DNA of 64,000 nt, from the NCBI RefSeq assembly GCF_001547525.1, contig NZ_LNJP01000003.1:1240001-1304000 (forward strand). Reading direction: 5' to 3'. A program made the position numbers and the translations under genes. Below, in pieces: positions 31,749-41,165 of this stretch. The DNA comes from Burkholderia anthina (GTDB taxonomy: Bacteria; Pseudomonadota; Gammaproteobacteria; Burkholderiales; Burkholderiaceae). Each line of letters begins with the position of its first letter. Position 1 is the first letter of the stretch. The notes under the pieces are model-generated. The model did not search any database, had not been told where the DNA came from, and worked only from the letters and a program-made list of their open reading frames with translations.

Positions 31749-32156
31749 ATGGAATCCTCCGCTCAAACAGGCCGTGCGCATCCGCGCAGCATCGAACTCG
31801 ACAACGACGCCACCCACGACAGCACGGTCGATACCGACGGCAAGAACCGCGAAGCCGCGCGCCTCGCCGGGGCCGGGCCGATCTCGCCCGACCAGGTCAC
31901 GCGCAGCAATGCGTCGCTCGTCAATGCGATGCCGGAAGCCGGCGACGGCCTCGCGGGTTTCGACAGCCGCCCCGACGGCAACCATCCGGCGTTCGCGTTG
32001 CGCGCCGGCTACGTGGTGATCGAGAAAGGCTTCGACACGCCGCCCGCGGGCGACGCGCCGTTCGGTCCCGTGCACCGGATGTACGGCAGCGCGTACTGGC
32101 CCGGCCACGGCCGCCGGCCGGAGCGTGTCATCGAGCTGACGGCCGTGCCGAAATAG
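31749..32156 (+). CDS. Hypothetical protein, 135 residues
   Basis: It starts at the ATG at 31749 (MESSAQTGRAHPRSIELDND). The N-terminal half is polar and probably disordered; the C-terminal half (FALRAGYVVIEKGFDTPPAGDAPFGPVHRMYGSAYWPGHG) looks compactly folded. There is no signal peptide. Not recognised; its neighbours give no functional clue. Confidence 0.65.
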   Translation: MESSAQTGRAHPRSIELDNDATHDSTVDTDGKNREAARLAGAGPISPDQVTRSNASLVNAMPEAGDGLAGFDSRPDGNHPAFALRAGYVVIEKGFDTPPAGDAPFGPVHRMYGSAYWPGHGRRPERVIELTAVPK

Positions 32157-32632
32157 CCGGCGCGGCGTTTGAATCGATCGTTCGTTTGGGAATCGCCGTC
32201 GGCCGCCGACGGCGATCGACGGCGGTGCATCGGCGCGTGCGACCGGACCGCGCGCCGATACTCGCTCGCACGATGCCGAAGTGAACGATGCCGCGCATTG
32301 GCATCGGCCTTCGCAATTCATGCATGCTGCGCATCGCATCGACGCACATGCATTGACCGAAGTCATGGCGCCCCGGCGCGATTGCGATTGAATGGCGATA
32401 CGTGCGGCGCATCGGCGTGATCGCCGTGCCGGTCGATGCGCGCGCATGCGTTTTCGCCAATGAGGCGGCCACCGCATGTCCGTTCACGAGCTGAACAGGG
32501 ACAGCGCGGCACGCGCGGACACCTCGCTGCACGATCGTGCCCGTTGGTTTACTCTGCCTCGCAGCATCGCGCATTGCCCGGCCCGACCGGCCATCCGGCC
32601 GACTTCGTTCCAACCCGCCACTCGGAGACACT
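32157..32632. other. Non-coding region upstream of the universal stress protein gene
   Basis: Between a hypothetical gene and the usp gene, 476 bp contain no convincing reading frame. I looked for an FNR/ANR box (TTGAT-N4-ATCAA) because an FNR-type regulator lies downstream and saw no good match. The usp ribosome-binding site CTCGGAGA is at its right edge. Confidence 0.5.
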
Positions 32633-33100
32633 ATGTACAAGCGTATTCTGGTTGCCGTCGACGGCAGCGACACGTCCCGCCACGCGTTCGACGCCGCGCT
32701 GGCGCTCGCGAAAGCGCACGGCGCGGAGCTGCAGCCGTTCTACGTCGTCGAGAACGCCGCGATCTACTACAACGTGCCCGGCTACGATCCGTCCGTGCTG
32801 CGCGATCAGCTCGTCGCGCAGGGCAACGCGCTCGCGCAGGATTTCGCGAAGCGGATGCAGGCCGCCGGCGTGAAAGGCGAAACGCGGCTGAACGAGGCGA
32901 CGTCGCTCAACGACGTATCGTCGCTGATCCTCGACGGCGCGAAAGCGTTCGGCGCCGATCTGCTCGTGCTCGGCACGCACGGCCGCCGCGGCTTCCGCCG
33001 CCTCGTGCTCGGCAGCATCGCCGAACAATGCGTGCGCCACGCGACGCTTCCCGTGCTGCTGATCCCGGCCGCCGCCAACACGGACGAGCCGGCCGCGTAA
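32633..33100 (+). CDS. Universal stress protein, UspA family
   Basis: This 155-residue single-domain Usp starts MYKRILVAVDGSDTSRHAF. The nucleotide-binding signature GTHGRRGFRRLVLGSIAEQCVRHATLPVLLI (about residues 114-144) has the G-2x-G-9x-G(S/T) pattern, so it should bind ATP. Such proteins are induced in stationary phase or low oxygen in Burkholderia. The FNR-type regulator gene follows after 103 bp. Confidence 0.93.
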   Translation: MYKRILVAVDGSDTSRHAFDAALALAKAHGAELQPFYVVENAAIYYNVPGYDPSVLRDQLVAQGNALAQDFAKRMQAAGVKGETRLNEATSLNDVSSLILDGAKAFGADLLVLGTHGRRGFRRLVLGSIAEQCVRHATLPVLLIPAAANTDEPAA

Positions 33101-33203
33101 GCGGCGTTCGGCACGCGCAGCCGGTCGCGACGTTTTGTCACCCGACAGCGGCAACTTGCGGTGGGACAATGATTTCGTCGATTCAACGCCGGAGTAAACG
33201 ATC

Positions 33204-33950
33204 ATGCTGACGCCCGTCGCCACCCGCCCCGCCGCCACGCCCCATGCCGGTAGCTGGGCTCCCCGCCAGGCCGCACACTGCTCGTCGTGCGCGATGCGGC
33301 ACCTCTGCATGCCGCAGGGCCTGGCGCCCGAAGCGCTCAGCCGCCTCGAGTCGGTCATCTGCGCGGCTCGCCCGGTCAAGCGCGGCGAAGCGCTGTTTCG
33401 CGAAGGCGACGCATTCGACAACCTGTACGCGGTGCGCTCGGGTTCGCTGAAAACCGTCGCGACGCGCCACGACGGCCGCGAACAGGTCACGGGCCTGCAC
33501 CTCGCCGGCGAAGCGCTCGGCCTCGACGGCATCTGCGACGATACGCACCCGCGCACCGCGGTCGCGCTGGAAGACAGCTCGGTGTGCGTGATTCCGTACA
33601 GCGCGCTCAAGGCGCTGTGCTCGGAAGCCGGCTCGATGCAGTTGCGCATGCACAAGCTGATGAGCGAACAGATCGTGCGCGAAACGTCGCAAACGATGCT
33701 GCTCGGTTCGCTGAACGCCGAGGAGCGCGTCGCCGCTTTCCTGCTCGACGTCTCGTCGCGCTACCTGAAGCGCGGCTACTCGCCGTCGGAATTCAACCTG
33801 CGGATGACGCGCGAGGACATCGGCAGCTATCTCGGCATGACGCTCGAAACGGTCAGCCGCACGCTGTCGAAATTCCAGAAGCGCGGCCTGATCGAAATGC
33901 AGGGCCGCCACGTGCAGATCGTCGACTTCGACGGCCTGCAGCACGTCTGA
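33204..33950 (+). CDS. Crp/Fnr family regulator with a probable oxygen-sensing 4Fe-4S cluster
   Basis: This 248-residue protein has cysteines C26, C29, C35 and C111 in the FNR pattern (HCSSCAMRHLC near the N-terminus, then GICDD), a cyclic-nucleotide-like beta-barrel, and a C-terminal winged HTH (MTREDIGSYLGMTLETVSRTLSKFQKRGLI) whose E..SR recognition residues match FNR. It should activate genes under low oxygen at TTGAT-N4-ATCAA sites. It is adjacent to a stress protein gene as in other betaproteobacteria. Confidence 0.93.
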   Translation: MLTPVATRPAATPHAGSWAPRQAAHCSSCAMRHLCMPQGLAPEALSRLESVICAARPVKRGEALFREGDAFDNLYAVRSGSLKTVATRHDGREQVTGLHLAGEALGLDGICDDTHPRTAVALEDSSVCVIPYSALKALCSEAGSMQLRMHKLMSEQIVRETSQTMLLGSLNAEERVAAFLLDVSSRYLKRGYSPSEFNLRMTREDIGSYLGMTLETVSRTLSKFQKRGLIEMQGRHVQIVDFDGLQHV

Positions 33951-33968
33951 CGCCGCACGGCGCGCGCA

Positions 33969-33997
33969 GGCGCCACGCGCGCCGCCTGCGTGGCGCC
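33969..33997. terminator. GC-rich hairpin between convergent fnr-type and argP genes
   Basis: Ten-bp arms GGCGCCACGC / GCGTGGCGCC around GCGCCGCCT lie in the 60-bp gap between the two convergent stops. It is a likely bidirectional transcript end, without a T run. Confidence 0.6.
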
Positions 33998-34010
33998 CTG
34001 ACGCCGCCGG

Positions 34011-34904
34011 TCAATCGAGAAACAGCGCGGCACGCGCCTTCAGCGCCGCGCTGAAATCGTCGAGCCAGCCGATCGACAGACGCCAGCTCTGCCAGTACAG
34101 ATCGATGTCGATGGTTCGCCCGCGCGACATGTCGATCAACTCGCCCGCCGCCAGTTGGCGGTCGACCATCCGGTCGGGGCACATCCCCCATCCCAATCCC
34201 GTTTCGCACGCGCGCAGGTAACCCGCGACGTGCGGTATCCAGTGCTGCGGCGGATCGAGATCCGCGCGCGTCACGCGCCTGATGAAACGCGCCTGCAACC
34301 CGTCCTTCGGATTGAACATCACGCACGGCGCGCGGCGCAGCGCATCGCGCGTGATCCCCGCGTCGAAATAACGTGCGTAAAACGCCGGCGAGCACACCGC
34401 GCGATAGCGGATCCGCCCGAGCCGCTCCGACCGGCACCCCTGGATCGGCTCGGCCTGTGCGGTCACCGCCCCCTGCACGCTACCGTCGCGAATGCGCGAC
34501 GCCGTGTAATCCTGATCGTCGATCACGAGGTCGAGCAGCGTCTCGCGCGCCGTGCAGAACGGCCCGACCGCGTCGATGAACCACGTCGCCACGCTGTCGT
34601 CGTTGACGGCCACGCGCAACGTCGGCCACGCGCCGGCGATCTGGCCCGGCAATGCCGGCATCCGGCCGCCCAGTTCGGCTTCCAGCAACTGCACGCGTTC
34701 GGTATGCCGGCACAGCAGCGCGCCCGACGTGGTCGCGACACACGGCTGCCCGCGCTTGACGAGCACGCTGCCGACCCGCTCCTCCAGCAGCTTCACGCGC
34801 TGCGACACGGCCGACGGCGTGACGTTCAGCTCCTTGGCCGCCCGCTCGAACGAGCCGTGCCGGATCACGGCCGCGAGGGCATCGAGCAACGCGTAGTCGA
34901 GCAT
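34011..34904 (-). CDS. argP: LysR family regulator ArgP/LysG type
   Basis: This 297-residue regulator has an N-terminal HTH (ALLDALAAVIRHGSFERAAKELNVTPSAVSQRVKLLEERVG, about 5-45) characteristic of ArgP/IciA. It controls the divergent exporter gene in response to lysine and arginine. The gap is 112 bp, as in other argP/argO pairs. The long C-terminal effector domain is complete. Confidence 0.92.
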   Translation of the reverse strand: MLDYALLDALAAVIRHGSFERAAKELNVTPSAVSQRVKLLEERVGSVLVKRGQPCVATTSGALLCRHTERVQLLEAELGGRMPALPGQIAGAWPTLRVAVNDDSVATWFIDAVGPFCTARETLLDLVIDDQDYTASRIRDGSVQGAVTAQAEPIQGCRSERLGRIRYRAVCSPAFYARYFDAGITRDALRRAPCVMFNPKDGLQARFIRRVTRADLDPPQHWIPHVAGYLRACETGLGWGMCPDRMVDRQLAAGELIDMSRGRTIDIDLYWQSWRLSIGWLDDFSAALKARAALFLD

Positions 34905-35016
34905 TAGATTTCCTTAATCCGCATTAGGTGATTTAGCTTCTCTTATTTCCTTGCCGATCGCAGACTAGCGCTACCCGATTCGTTCGTCTACTGCTTCCAC
35001 GGCTTTCCCCCCAATC

Positions 35017-35637
35017 ATGAACTGGCTCGCTTTTTCCCACGGCGCCGCACTGTGCGCGTCGCTCATCGTCACCATCGGCGCGCAGAACGCATTCGTGCTG
35101 CGCCAGGGCATCATGCGCTCGCACGTCGGCAAGATCGTGCTGCTGTGCGCGGTGTCCGACATGATCCTGATCGGCGCGGGCGTCGGCGGCGCATCGGCGC
35201 TCGTCGAGCGGTATCCGACCTTCGTCCATGCGGTGCTGTACGTCGGCCTCGCGTATCTCGCGTGGTTCGGCATCAACGCGCTGCGCCGGGCGTTCAAGCC
35301 GGGCCACGACACGCTCGACGTGCGCGGCGACGCGGTCGCGCCGCCGCCGCAGGGCGCGCTCGCGATCGTGCTGATGACGCTCGCGTTCACGTGGCTCAAC
35401 CCGCACGTGTATCTCGACACGTTCCTGCTGATCGGTACGGCCGGCGCGCGCGAGCCGGAAGGCGCGCGGCTCGCGTTCGCGATCGGCGCGATGACGGTCA
35501 GCGTCGTGTGGTTCCTCGGGCTCGGCTACGGTGCGCGATTGCTGGCGCCGTGGTTCCGCAAGGCGGTCGCGTGGCGCGTGCTGGATGGCGCGATCGGCGG
35601 CATGGTGCTGTTTCTCGCGGCCGTGCAGTTGCGCTGA
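35017..35637 (+). CDS. argO: LysE/ArgO family basic amino-acid exporter
   Basis: This 206-residue inner-membrane protein of six helices has the LysE signature IVTIGAQNAFVLRQGIMRSHVGKIVLLCAVSDMILI (about residues 17-52). It exports lysine and/or arginine. The divergent ArgP-type regulator supports ArgO/LysE rather than RhtB. The start follows a weak ribosome-binding site. Confidence 0.93.
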   Translation: MNWLAFSHGAALCASLIVTIGAQNAFVLRQGIMRSHVGKIVLLCAVSDMILIGAGVGGASALVERYPTFVHAVLYVGLAYLAWFGINALRRAFKPGHDTLDVRGDAVAPPPQGALAIVLMTLAFTWLNPHVYLDTFLLIGTAGAREPEGARLAFAIGAMTVSVVWFLGLGYGARLLAPWFRKAVAWRVLDGAIGGMVLFLAAVQLR

Positions 35638-35985
35638 CCGAACCGCCCCGCGCACGGGCGGCGGTCTGCCGCCCGTCTTTCCCCCGCTCCGCCGTAATAC
35701 CGGGGCAGTCCGCCCTCTTCCGTCGCGCACCCCTCGCAAAAAAATTCGCTCCCGATCGAACGCAGCCGCACGGAGCGCTCACGCAGCGGACACGGTATCC
35801 GCCATCTGCCGCAAACCGTCCACCATCGCGGCGGCGCGCCGCCTGCACGAATCGAAGCGATCGGCGAGAATGTCCGGTGTCCCGCGACCATGGCGGAACC
35901 GCACCGCGCACCCTGCCGTCCCGCCGCGATCGCCTCGACCCATCCCGCAGTTCAATCCCGTTACCCGCAGTTATCGGAGAGGAAC
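35638..35985. other. Non-coding region between argO and the aldo/keto reductase gene
   Basis: No gene or clear regulatory site seen in 348 bp. GAGAGGAAC immediately before 35986 is the ribosome-binding site of the next gene. Confidence 0.5.
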
Positions 35986-36933
35986 ATGGCACATCGCACC
36001 CTCGGCACATCCAGCATCCAGGTTTCGCCGCTCGCGTTCGGCGGCAACGTCTTCGGCTGGACCGTCGATGAAAACGCATCGTTCGCGCTGCTCGACGCGC
36101 TCGCCGACACCGGCATCAACTTCATCGACACGGCCGACGTCTATTCGGCGTGGGTTCCCGGCAACCACGGCGGCGAATCGGAAACGATCATCGGCAAGTG
36201 GCTGAAGCGCTCCGGCAAGCGCGAGCAGGTCGTGATCGCGACCAAGGTCGGCATGCTCGGCGCGCGTGCCGGGCTGTCGAAAGACAACATCCTGAAGGCC
36301 GCCGACGATTCGCTGCGCCGCCTGCAGACCGACTACATCGACCTGTATTTCTCGCACCGCGATCTCGCCGACACGGCCCCGCTCGAAGAAACGCTCGGCG
36401 CGTATCAGACGCTGATCGAAGCGGGCAAGGTGCGCATCATCGGCGCGTCGAACTACAGCGGCGCACGCCTGCGCGAAGCCGCCGCCATCAGCGCGCGCGA
36501 CGGGCTGCCCGCGTATCAGGTCATCCAGCCGGAATACAACCTGCTCAACCGCGCCGACTACGAACGCGATCTCGAACCGGTCGTGCGCGACCTGAAGCTC
36601 GGCGTCGTCAACTACTACGCACTCGCGAGCGGGTTCCTGTCGGGCAAGTACCGCAGCGAGGCCGACCTGAAGAAGAGCGTGCGCGGCGATCGCGTCGCCG
36701 GCTATCTGAACGAACGCGGCCTGCGCATCCTCGCGGCGCTCGACGCCGTGTCGGCGAAGCACGGCACGCAGCCGGCCGCGATCGCGCTCGCATGGCAGAT
36801 CGCGCGGCCGACGATCACCGCGCCGATCGCGAGCGCGACGTCGCTCGAGCAGCTCGAACTGCTCGGCGAAGCGATCCGCGTCAAGCTCGATCAGGACGAC
36901 ATCCGCCAGATCGACGAAGCCAGCGCGCCGTGA
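35986..36933 (+). CDS. Aldo/keto reductase
   Basis: This 315-residue (alpha/beta)8 NADPH-dependent oxidoreductase has the N-terminal family motif (NFIDTADVYSAWVPGNHGGESETIIGKWLK, about residues 45-74) with catalytic Asp and Tyr, Lys in ATKVGM, and His in LYFSHRDL. It resembles the YajO/Gcy/Tas-like group acting on small carbonyls; the substrate is unknown. It starts at the ATG at 35986. Confidence 0.92.
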   Translation: MAHRTLGTSSIQVSPLAFGGNVFGWTVDENASFALLDALADTGINFIDTADVYSAWVPGNHGGESETIIGKWLKRSGKREQVVIATKVGMLGARAGLSKDNILKAADDSLRRLQTDYIDLYFSHRDLADTAPLEETLGAYQTLIEAGKVRIIGASNYSGARLREAAAISARDGLPAYQVIQPEYNLLNRADYERDLEPVVRDLKLGVVNYYALASGFLSGKYRSEADLKKSVRGDRVAGYLNERGLRILAALDAVSAKHGTQPAAIALAWQIARPTITAPIASATSLEQLELLGEAIRVKLDQDDIRQIDEASAP

Positions 36934-37119
36934 AGTCATCGGCGGCGGCAGGCCGAAGGAATCGCACGGGCAGGCGGTTCCGCGGCCCGCCTGCGATCCG
37001 CGCAAAGTGGATGGATACAATCGCGGGCGTCCGATGGCCTCGCGGCGCGACCGGGCTGCTTCGCGCCGCGTTCAAACCGCACATAAAAACCGTCGATGAT
37101 GAATGTCGGTTTGAACGGC

Positions 37120-40100
37120 TTACGGCAACGACTGCAACGTCGCCTCGGCGAGCCTCGCGATCCGGCCCATGCCCGCCGTCGTTGCAATTTCGGCTGCGCG
37201 CCGGCACGCATCTAGCGCGGCCACGCCGCCGCAGCGCGGATCGGCCCGGCGCAAGAACTCGGCCTGCTTGAGCAACAGCTGGGCTTCGTAATACCGTTCT
37301 CCGCTCGATTCGCAGCAGGCGAGACACTGTCCGATCTGCGCGAGCGCCGCGCCGTAGTCACCGCGTTCGGCATCCAGCTCGGCAAGCAGCGACGCGTAGT
37401 AGGTCATGCCGAGCAGGCCGCCCGACTGCCGCTGCGCATCGAGGTGCGCGACGACGCCCGCGCGATCGCGTTGCGCCCACGCATGAATGATCGCGGCGTA
37501 ATGCCCGACTGCCCGCAGCCGGTGCGTGCCCGCGAGGCGGAGAATCGCTTCCGACACCGCTCGCGCCGCGTCGCGGTCTCCGGCGAGCTGATGCGTGCGC
37601 GCGAGGTATAGCATCGTGACGCCGAGCGTCGGCAGATGATCGAGACAGGTCGCGCAATAGACGGCTTCGCGCGCCATCGCGAACGACGGCTGCGGATCGT
37701 CGTCCATGCACCAGCGCACGCTGGCGAGCGATGCCATCGCCCACGCGCGCGTATCGAGCGCCAGGACACGCCGGTGCCCCGCGTCGCGTCGCACGTCGTA
37801 GCCAGCCAGCACCGCGTCGAACGCGGCACGGGCGCGCGCATAGTCGCCGTCGATCCACAGGCTCATACCGCGCATCGCGTCCGCCGCGACCTGCACGCCC
37901 GCATCGCCGCGCTCGGTCGCCAGCGTGTCGAGCCGCTTGCCGATCCGGCGCACGGTCGAACGGTCGCCGGCGACGTGGTAATAGGTCGCCAGCGTCCACA
38001 ACGCGCTGATCTCCAACTCCGGATCGTCGAGCGTCTGCGTCTGCCGCAGCAACTGCTCCGCATGCTCGCGCACCCGCGGGTCGGCCCAGCCGAATCGCGC
38101 CATCGTCGCGTGCATCAACGTGGCGCGGATGCGCGCACTGTCGTGCTCGCGCCGCGCGTGATCGGCAGTAGCGAGCCAGTCGGACACGGCCTGCCCGTAG
38201 CGGATCGCGTCGTCGTATCGAGAACGCTCGAGCGCGCGATGCGCCGCATCGATGCCGTGCGCGATCGCGTCTGCGTACGCGCCTGCGCGCGCGAAGTGCG
38301 CGGCGACGCCGAACGCATGCGCACCGGCGCCGCGATCGGCCTGCGCGAGCAGCGCGCGGCCGACGCGCGCATGGTTGCCGCGCCGTACGGCAGGCGGCAT
38401 CGATTCGTACGCGGCGTCGCGAATCAGCGCATGGCGGAACGCATAGAACACGCGATCGCGCCGATGTTGCGCGTACACGATCCGCTCTTCGAGCAGCAGC
38501 CGCAGATGTGCGTCGAGCGTGGCGCGATCGTGCGGCGACGCGTCGGCGAGCACTTGCGCATCCACTTCGAGCCCGATGGTCGCGGCCAGCTGCGCGGTGT
38601 CGCGCGCGTCGTCGATCCGGTCCAAGGCGAGACCGAGCATGCCGCCGAGACTGAGCGGCAGCGGGTACGGGTCCGTTGCCGCTGGCTCGGCAATCGGACC
38701 GTCCGCGCCGCTCACCGTCAGTTCGCGCGCGACGGCCTCGATGAACAGCGGGATGCCGGCCGTGCGATCGGCGAGCCGGTCGAGCCACGCCGGATCGAAC
38801 GCGCCCGGGCCCAGATGCGCCGACATCAGGCGCTGCGCGTCGTCGCGCGGCAGGCGGCGCAGCACCAGGCGGTCGGTCGCGCCGCGCCAGCGCGCGAGTT
38901 TGTCGGGGCGCGACGTGAGCACGATGCACAGTGCCGCCGCGCGCGGCGAGTGCTGCAGATACGCGAGAAAATCCTCGGTCGAGCGATCGAGCCACTGAAC
39001 GTCCTCGATCACGAGCAGCACCGGCGCGCCGTTGCCGAGCGACACGATCAGTTGCTCGAGGACGTCGAACAGCGCGTGCTGTTCGCGCGCGCTCGACCAC
39101 AGGAGCCCGTTCGCATCGCAGGGCAGCCCGAGCCAGGCCGCGAGCGCGACACGCGCCGCCGCATGGTCGCAATCGAGCGGTGCGATCATCGCGTCGATCG
39201 CCGCGAGCGCGGCGCCGGGCGCGTGATCGGCGTCGACGTGCCAGTGCGAGGCGATGAATCTCAGGACCGGAAACAACGCATGATTCTCGCGTTCGGGCAG
39301 GCACCCGCAATGCGCAAAGGCATGGCCGCAGGTCCGCACGGCCTCGCACAGTTCGTGCACGAGCCGCGACTTGCCGAAGCCCACATCGCCGACGACGAGC
39401 CGCGGCACGCCGCGCGGCGGCGGTTCGCCACGCATCGCGCGACGATGCCGCTCGTGTGTGTCCTGCCACGCGCGCAACAGCACGTCGAATTCGCGCGCGC
39501 GGCCGACCATGGGCGTCCGCCTGCCCGCGTCGAGCGAATCGAACGGCGTATCGGCGTGCCGCTCGCCGAGCAATTCATGAACCGGCTGTGACACGAGGCC
39601 CGCGCGCGGCAGCCGCAACGCGGTCGGACGCGAATCGGCATGCCGTTCGAGCACGAGCCGCGCATCGTCGCTGATCAGGATCTGTCCGGGCCTGGCCAGC
39701 CGCAGCAGCCGCGACGCCGCGGCCGGCGTCGACGCGCCCGACATGTGCGACCCATGCGCGAGCATCTGCCCGACGTGAATCGCGGCGGCCACTTCGACTC
39801 GCCAGCCTTCTTCCGCGCCGCCGACACTGCCGCCGGCGGCCGACGGCACCGGCAGCCGCGCACGCTCGGCGACGCGCACGATGTCGAGCGCCGCCCGCGC
39901 CGCGCGACGCGCGGGCCAGTCGATGTCCCCTTGCACGCCGAAATGGAACAGCAGCGTGTCGCCGAGCCGTCCACCCGCGTGCGCGCCGTGACCGATCGCG
40001 ATATCGGCGCACTTCGTCAGCCACTGCGCCTCGTAGCCGTCGAGCGCCATCCCCTGCTCGGTTCCGGCACGACGTTGGCGGCCCTCTCCGGCGATCGTCA

Positions 40101-41148
40101 CGCAGCAGCACAGCGTGGTGATCTGCCGGTACTCGCCCCCCTCCGCGATCGTCTCGCTACGCGGCGCAAGCGAGCGCGCACGCGCGCGGCGGCCGGTGCG
40201 ACCGGTGTCGAACCGGCCGACGAGCGCGGCGAAGTTGAGCGCACGAAACTGCGCCGCGAGCGCGTCGGCCGACGCGGCGCGCTGCCGCGGATTCTTGTTC
40301 AGCGCATGCCGCAGGACCGCGCCGAGCGGCAGCGCCGCGATCGGCGGCGGAAGCGCGACATCCACGGGGCTCAGCTGCTGATGGAGGATCTCGGCCACGC
40401 TCGCGCCCTGCATGACGACCTCGCCGGTCAGGCATTCGAGCACGATCAGGCCCCACGCATACAGGTCGCTGGCGGGCGTCGGCGGCTCGTTGCGCAATTG
40501 CTCGGGCGCACAGTAGGGCGGCGAGCCGAGCACCTCGGTCGCGAGCGTCGCGGTCCGACGCGTGATGTCTTCGGTACCGGGCAGCAACGCGCCGATGCCG
40601 AAATCGAGCAGCTTCGCGTGCGGCCCGTCGTCGGCCATCGCGATCACGACGTTCTGCGGCTTCAGATCGCGATGCACGATGCCGCGCCGATGGGCGGCCG
40701 CGAGCGCGTCGAGCACTTCCGTCATCAGCCGCCCGGTGTCGATGGCCGACAGCGGCCCGTCCGCGGCGAGCCGGTCGCGCAGCGTCCGGCCCTCGACCAG
40801 TTCGAATACCGCGAACAGCCGCCCGTCGGGCGCCTGCCCCTGGTCCAGCAGCGCCACGATGTTCGGGTGCCGCAGCGCCTCGCACAGGCTCGTCTCGCGC
40901 CGGAAGCGCGCACGCCGGCGCATGCGCTCCGGCGCGATCGGCGCGGCGTCGTCGCGCATCAGCTTGATCGCGACCGCGAGCCCCGTCTCGTCGCAGGTCG
41001 CCCGAAACACCACACCGTTGCCGCCTTCGCCGAGCAGCGCGCCGAGCCGGTAATGCCATCTGCCGGCGAGCGTCGCGAAAGGCGCCGCATGCCTCGGCGG
41101 TTCAGGCGCATCCGGCCGGGCGGGCGCGCGGGACACGATCGGCAACAC
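37120..41148 (-). CDS. Multidomain Ser/Thr kinase / cyclase-homology / AAA ATPase / TPR protein (TOMM kinase/cyclase fusion-like)
   Basis: About 1342 residues. A Hanks-type kinase comes first (roughly 25-290): G-loop GEGGNGVVF, AIKLM lysine, HRDLKPQN and DFG. A class III nucleotidyl-cyclase homology region follows (about 320-510; RLGDTLLFHFG keeps the second metal Asp, but the first site reads ITTLCCCVT where an Asp is expected, so catalysis is doubtful). Next is an AAA/STAND-type ATPase (Walker A GDVGFGKS, Walker B VLLVIEDVQWLD), then a long alpha-helical TPR-like tail. The order matches the family named 'TOMM system kinase/cyclase fusion protein'. The GTG at 41148 with GGAGGA upstream is chosen; GTG 41169 overlaps the FHA stop. 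No TOMM cyclodehydratase or precursor gene is nearby. Confidence 0.85.
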   Translation of the reverse strand: MLPIVSRAPARPDAPEPPRHAAPFATLAGRWHYRLGALLGEGGNGVVFRATCDETGLAVAIKLMRDDAAPIAPERMRRRARFRRETSLCEALRHPNIVALLDQGQAPDGRLFAVFELVEGRTLRDRLAADGPLSAIDTGRLMTEVLDALAAAHRRGIVHRDLKPQNVVIAMADDGPHAKLLDFGIGALLPGTEDITRRTATLATEVLGSPPYCAPEQLRNEPPTPASDLYAWGLIVLECLTGEVVMQGASVAEILHQQLSPVDVALPPPIAALPLGAVLRHALNKNPRQRAASADALAAQFRALNFAALVGRFDTGRTGRRARARSLAPRSETIAEGGEYRQITTLCCCVTIAGEGRQRRAGTEQGMALDGYEAQWLTKCADIAIGHGAHAGGRLGDTLLFHFGVQGDIDWPARRAARAALDIVRVAERARLPVPSAAGGSVGGAEEGWRVEVAAAIHVGQMLAHGSHMSGASTPAAASRLLRLARPGQILISDDARLVLERHADSRPTALRLPRAGLVSQPVHELLGERHADTPFDSLDAGRRTPMVGRAREFDVLLRAWQDTHERHRRAMRGEPPPRGVPRLVVGDVGFGKSRLVHELCEAVRTCGHAFAHCGCLPERENHALFPVLRFIASHWHVDADHAPGAALAAIDAMIAPLDCDHAAARVALAAWLGLPCDANGLLWSSAREQHALFDVLEQLIVSLGNGAPVLLVIEDVQWLDRSTEDFLAYLQHSPRAAALCIVLTSRPDKLARWRGATDRLVLRRLPRDDAQRLMSAHLGPGAFDPAWLDRLADRTAGIPLFIEAVARELTVSGADGPIAEPAATDPYPLPLSLGGMLGLALDRIDDARDTAQLAATIGLEVDAQVLADASPHDRATLDAHLRLLLEERIVYAQHRRDRVFYAFRHALIRDAAYESMPPAVRRGNHARVGRALLAQADRGAGAHAFGVAAHFARAGAYADAIAHGIDAAHRALERSRYDDAIRYGQAVSDWLATADHARREHDSARIRATLMHATMARFGWADPRVREHAEQLLRQTQTLDDPELEISALWTLATYYHVAGDRSTVRRIGKRLDTLATERGDAGVQVAADAMRGMSLWIDGDYARARAAFDAVLAGYDVRRDAGHRRVLALDTRAWAMASLASVRWCMDDDPQPSFAMAREAVYCATCLDHLPTLGVTMLYLARTHQLAGDRDAARAVSEAILRLAGTHRLRAVGHYAAIIHAWAQRDRAGVVAHLDAQRQSGGLLGMTYYASLLAELDAERGDYGAALAQIGQCLACCESSGERYYEAQLLLKQAEFLRRADPRCGGVAALDACRRAAEIATTAGMGRIARLAEATLQSLP

Positions 41149-41165
41149 GGCCGGTCCTCCAGCGT

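Noticed and set aside
32157..33203. FNR/ANR box upstream of the usp or fnr-type genes
   Set aside because: No good TTGAT-N4-ATCAA match was found on inspection.
37636..39591. 651-codon plus-strand frame opposite the kinase/cyclase gene
   Set aside because: Antisense shadow with no motifs; the opposite strand encodes a fully recognisable protein.
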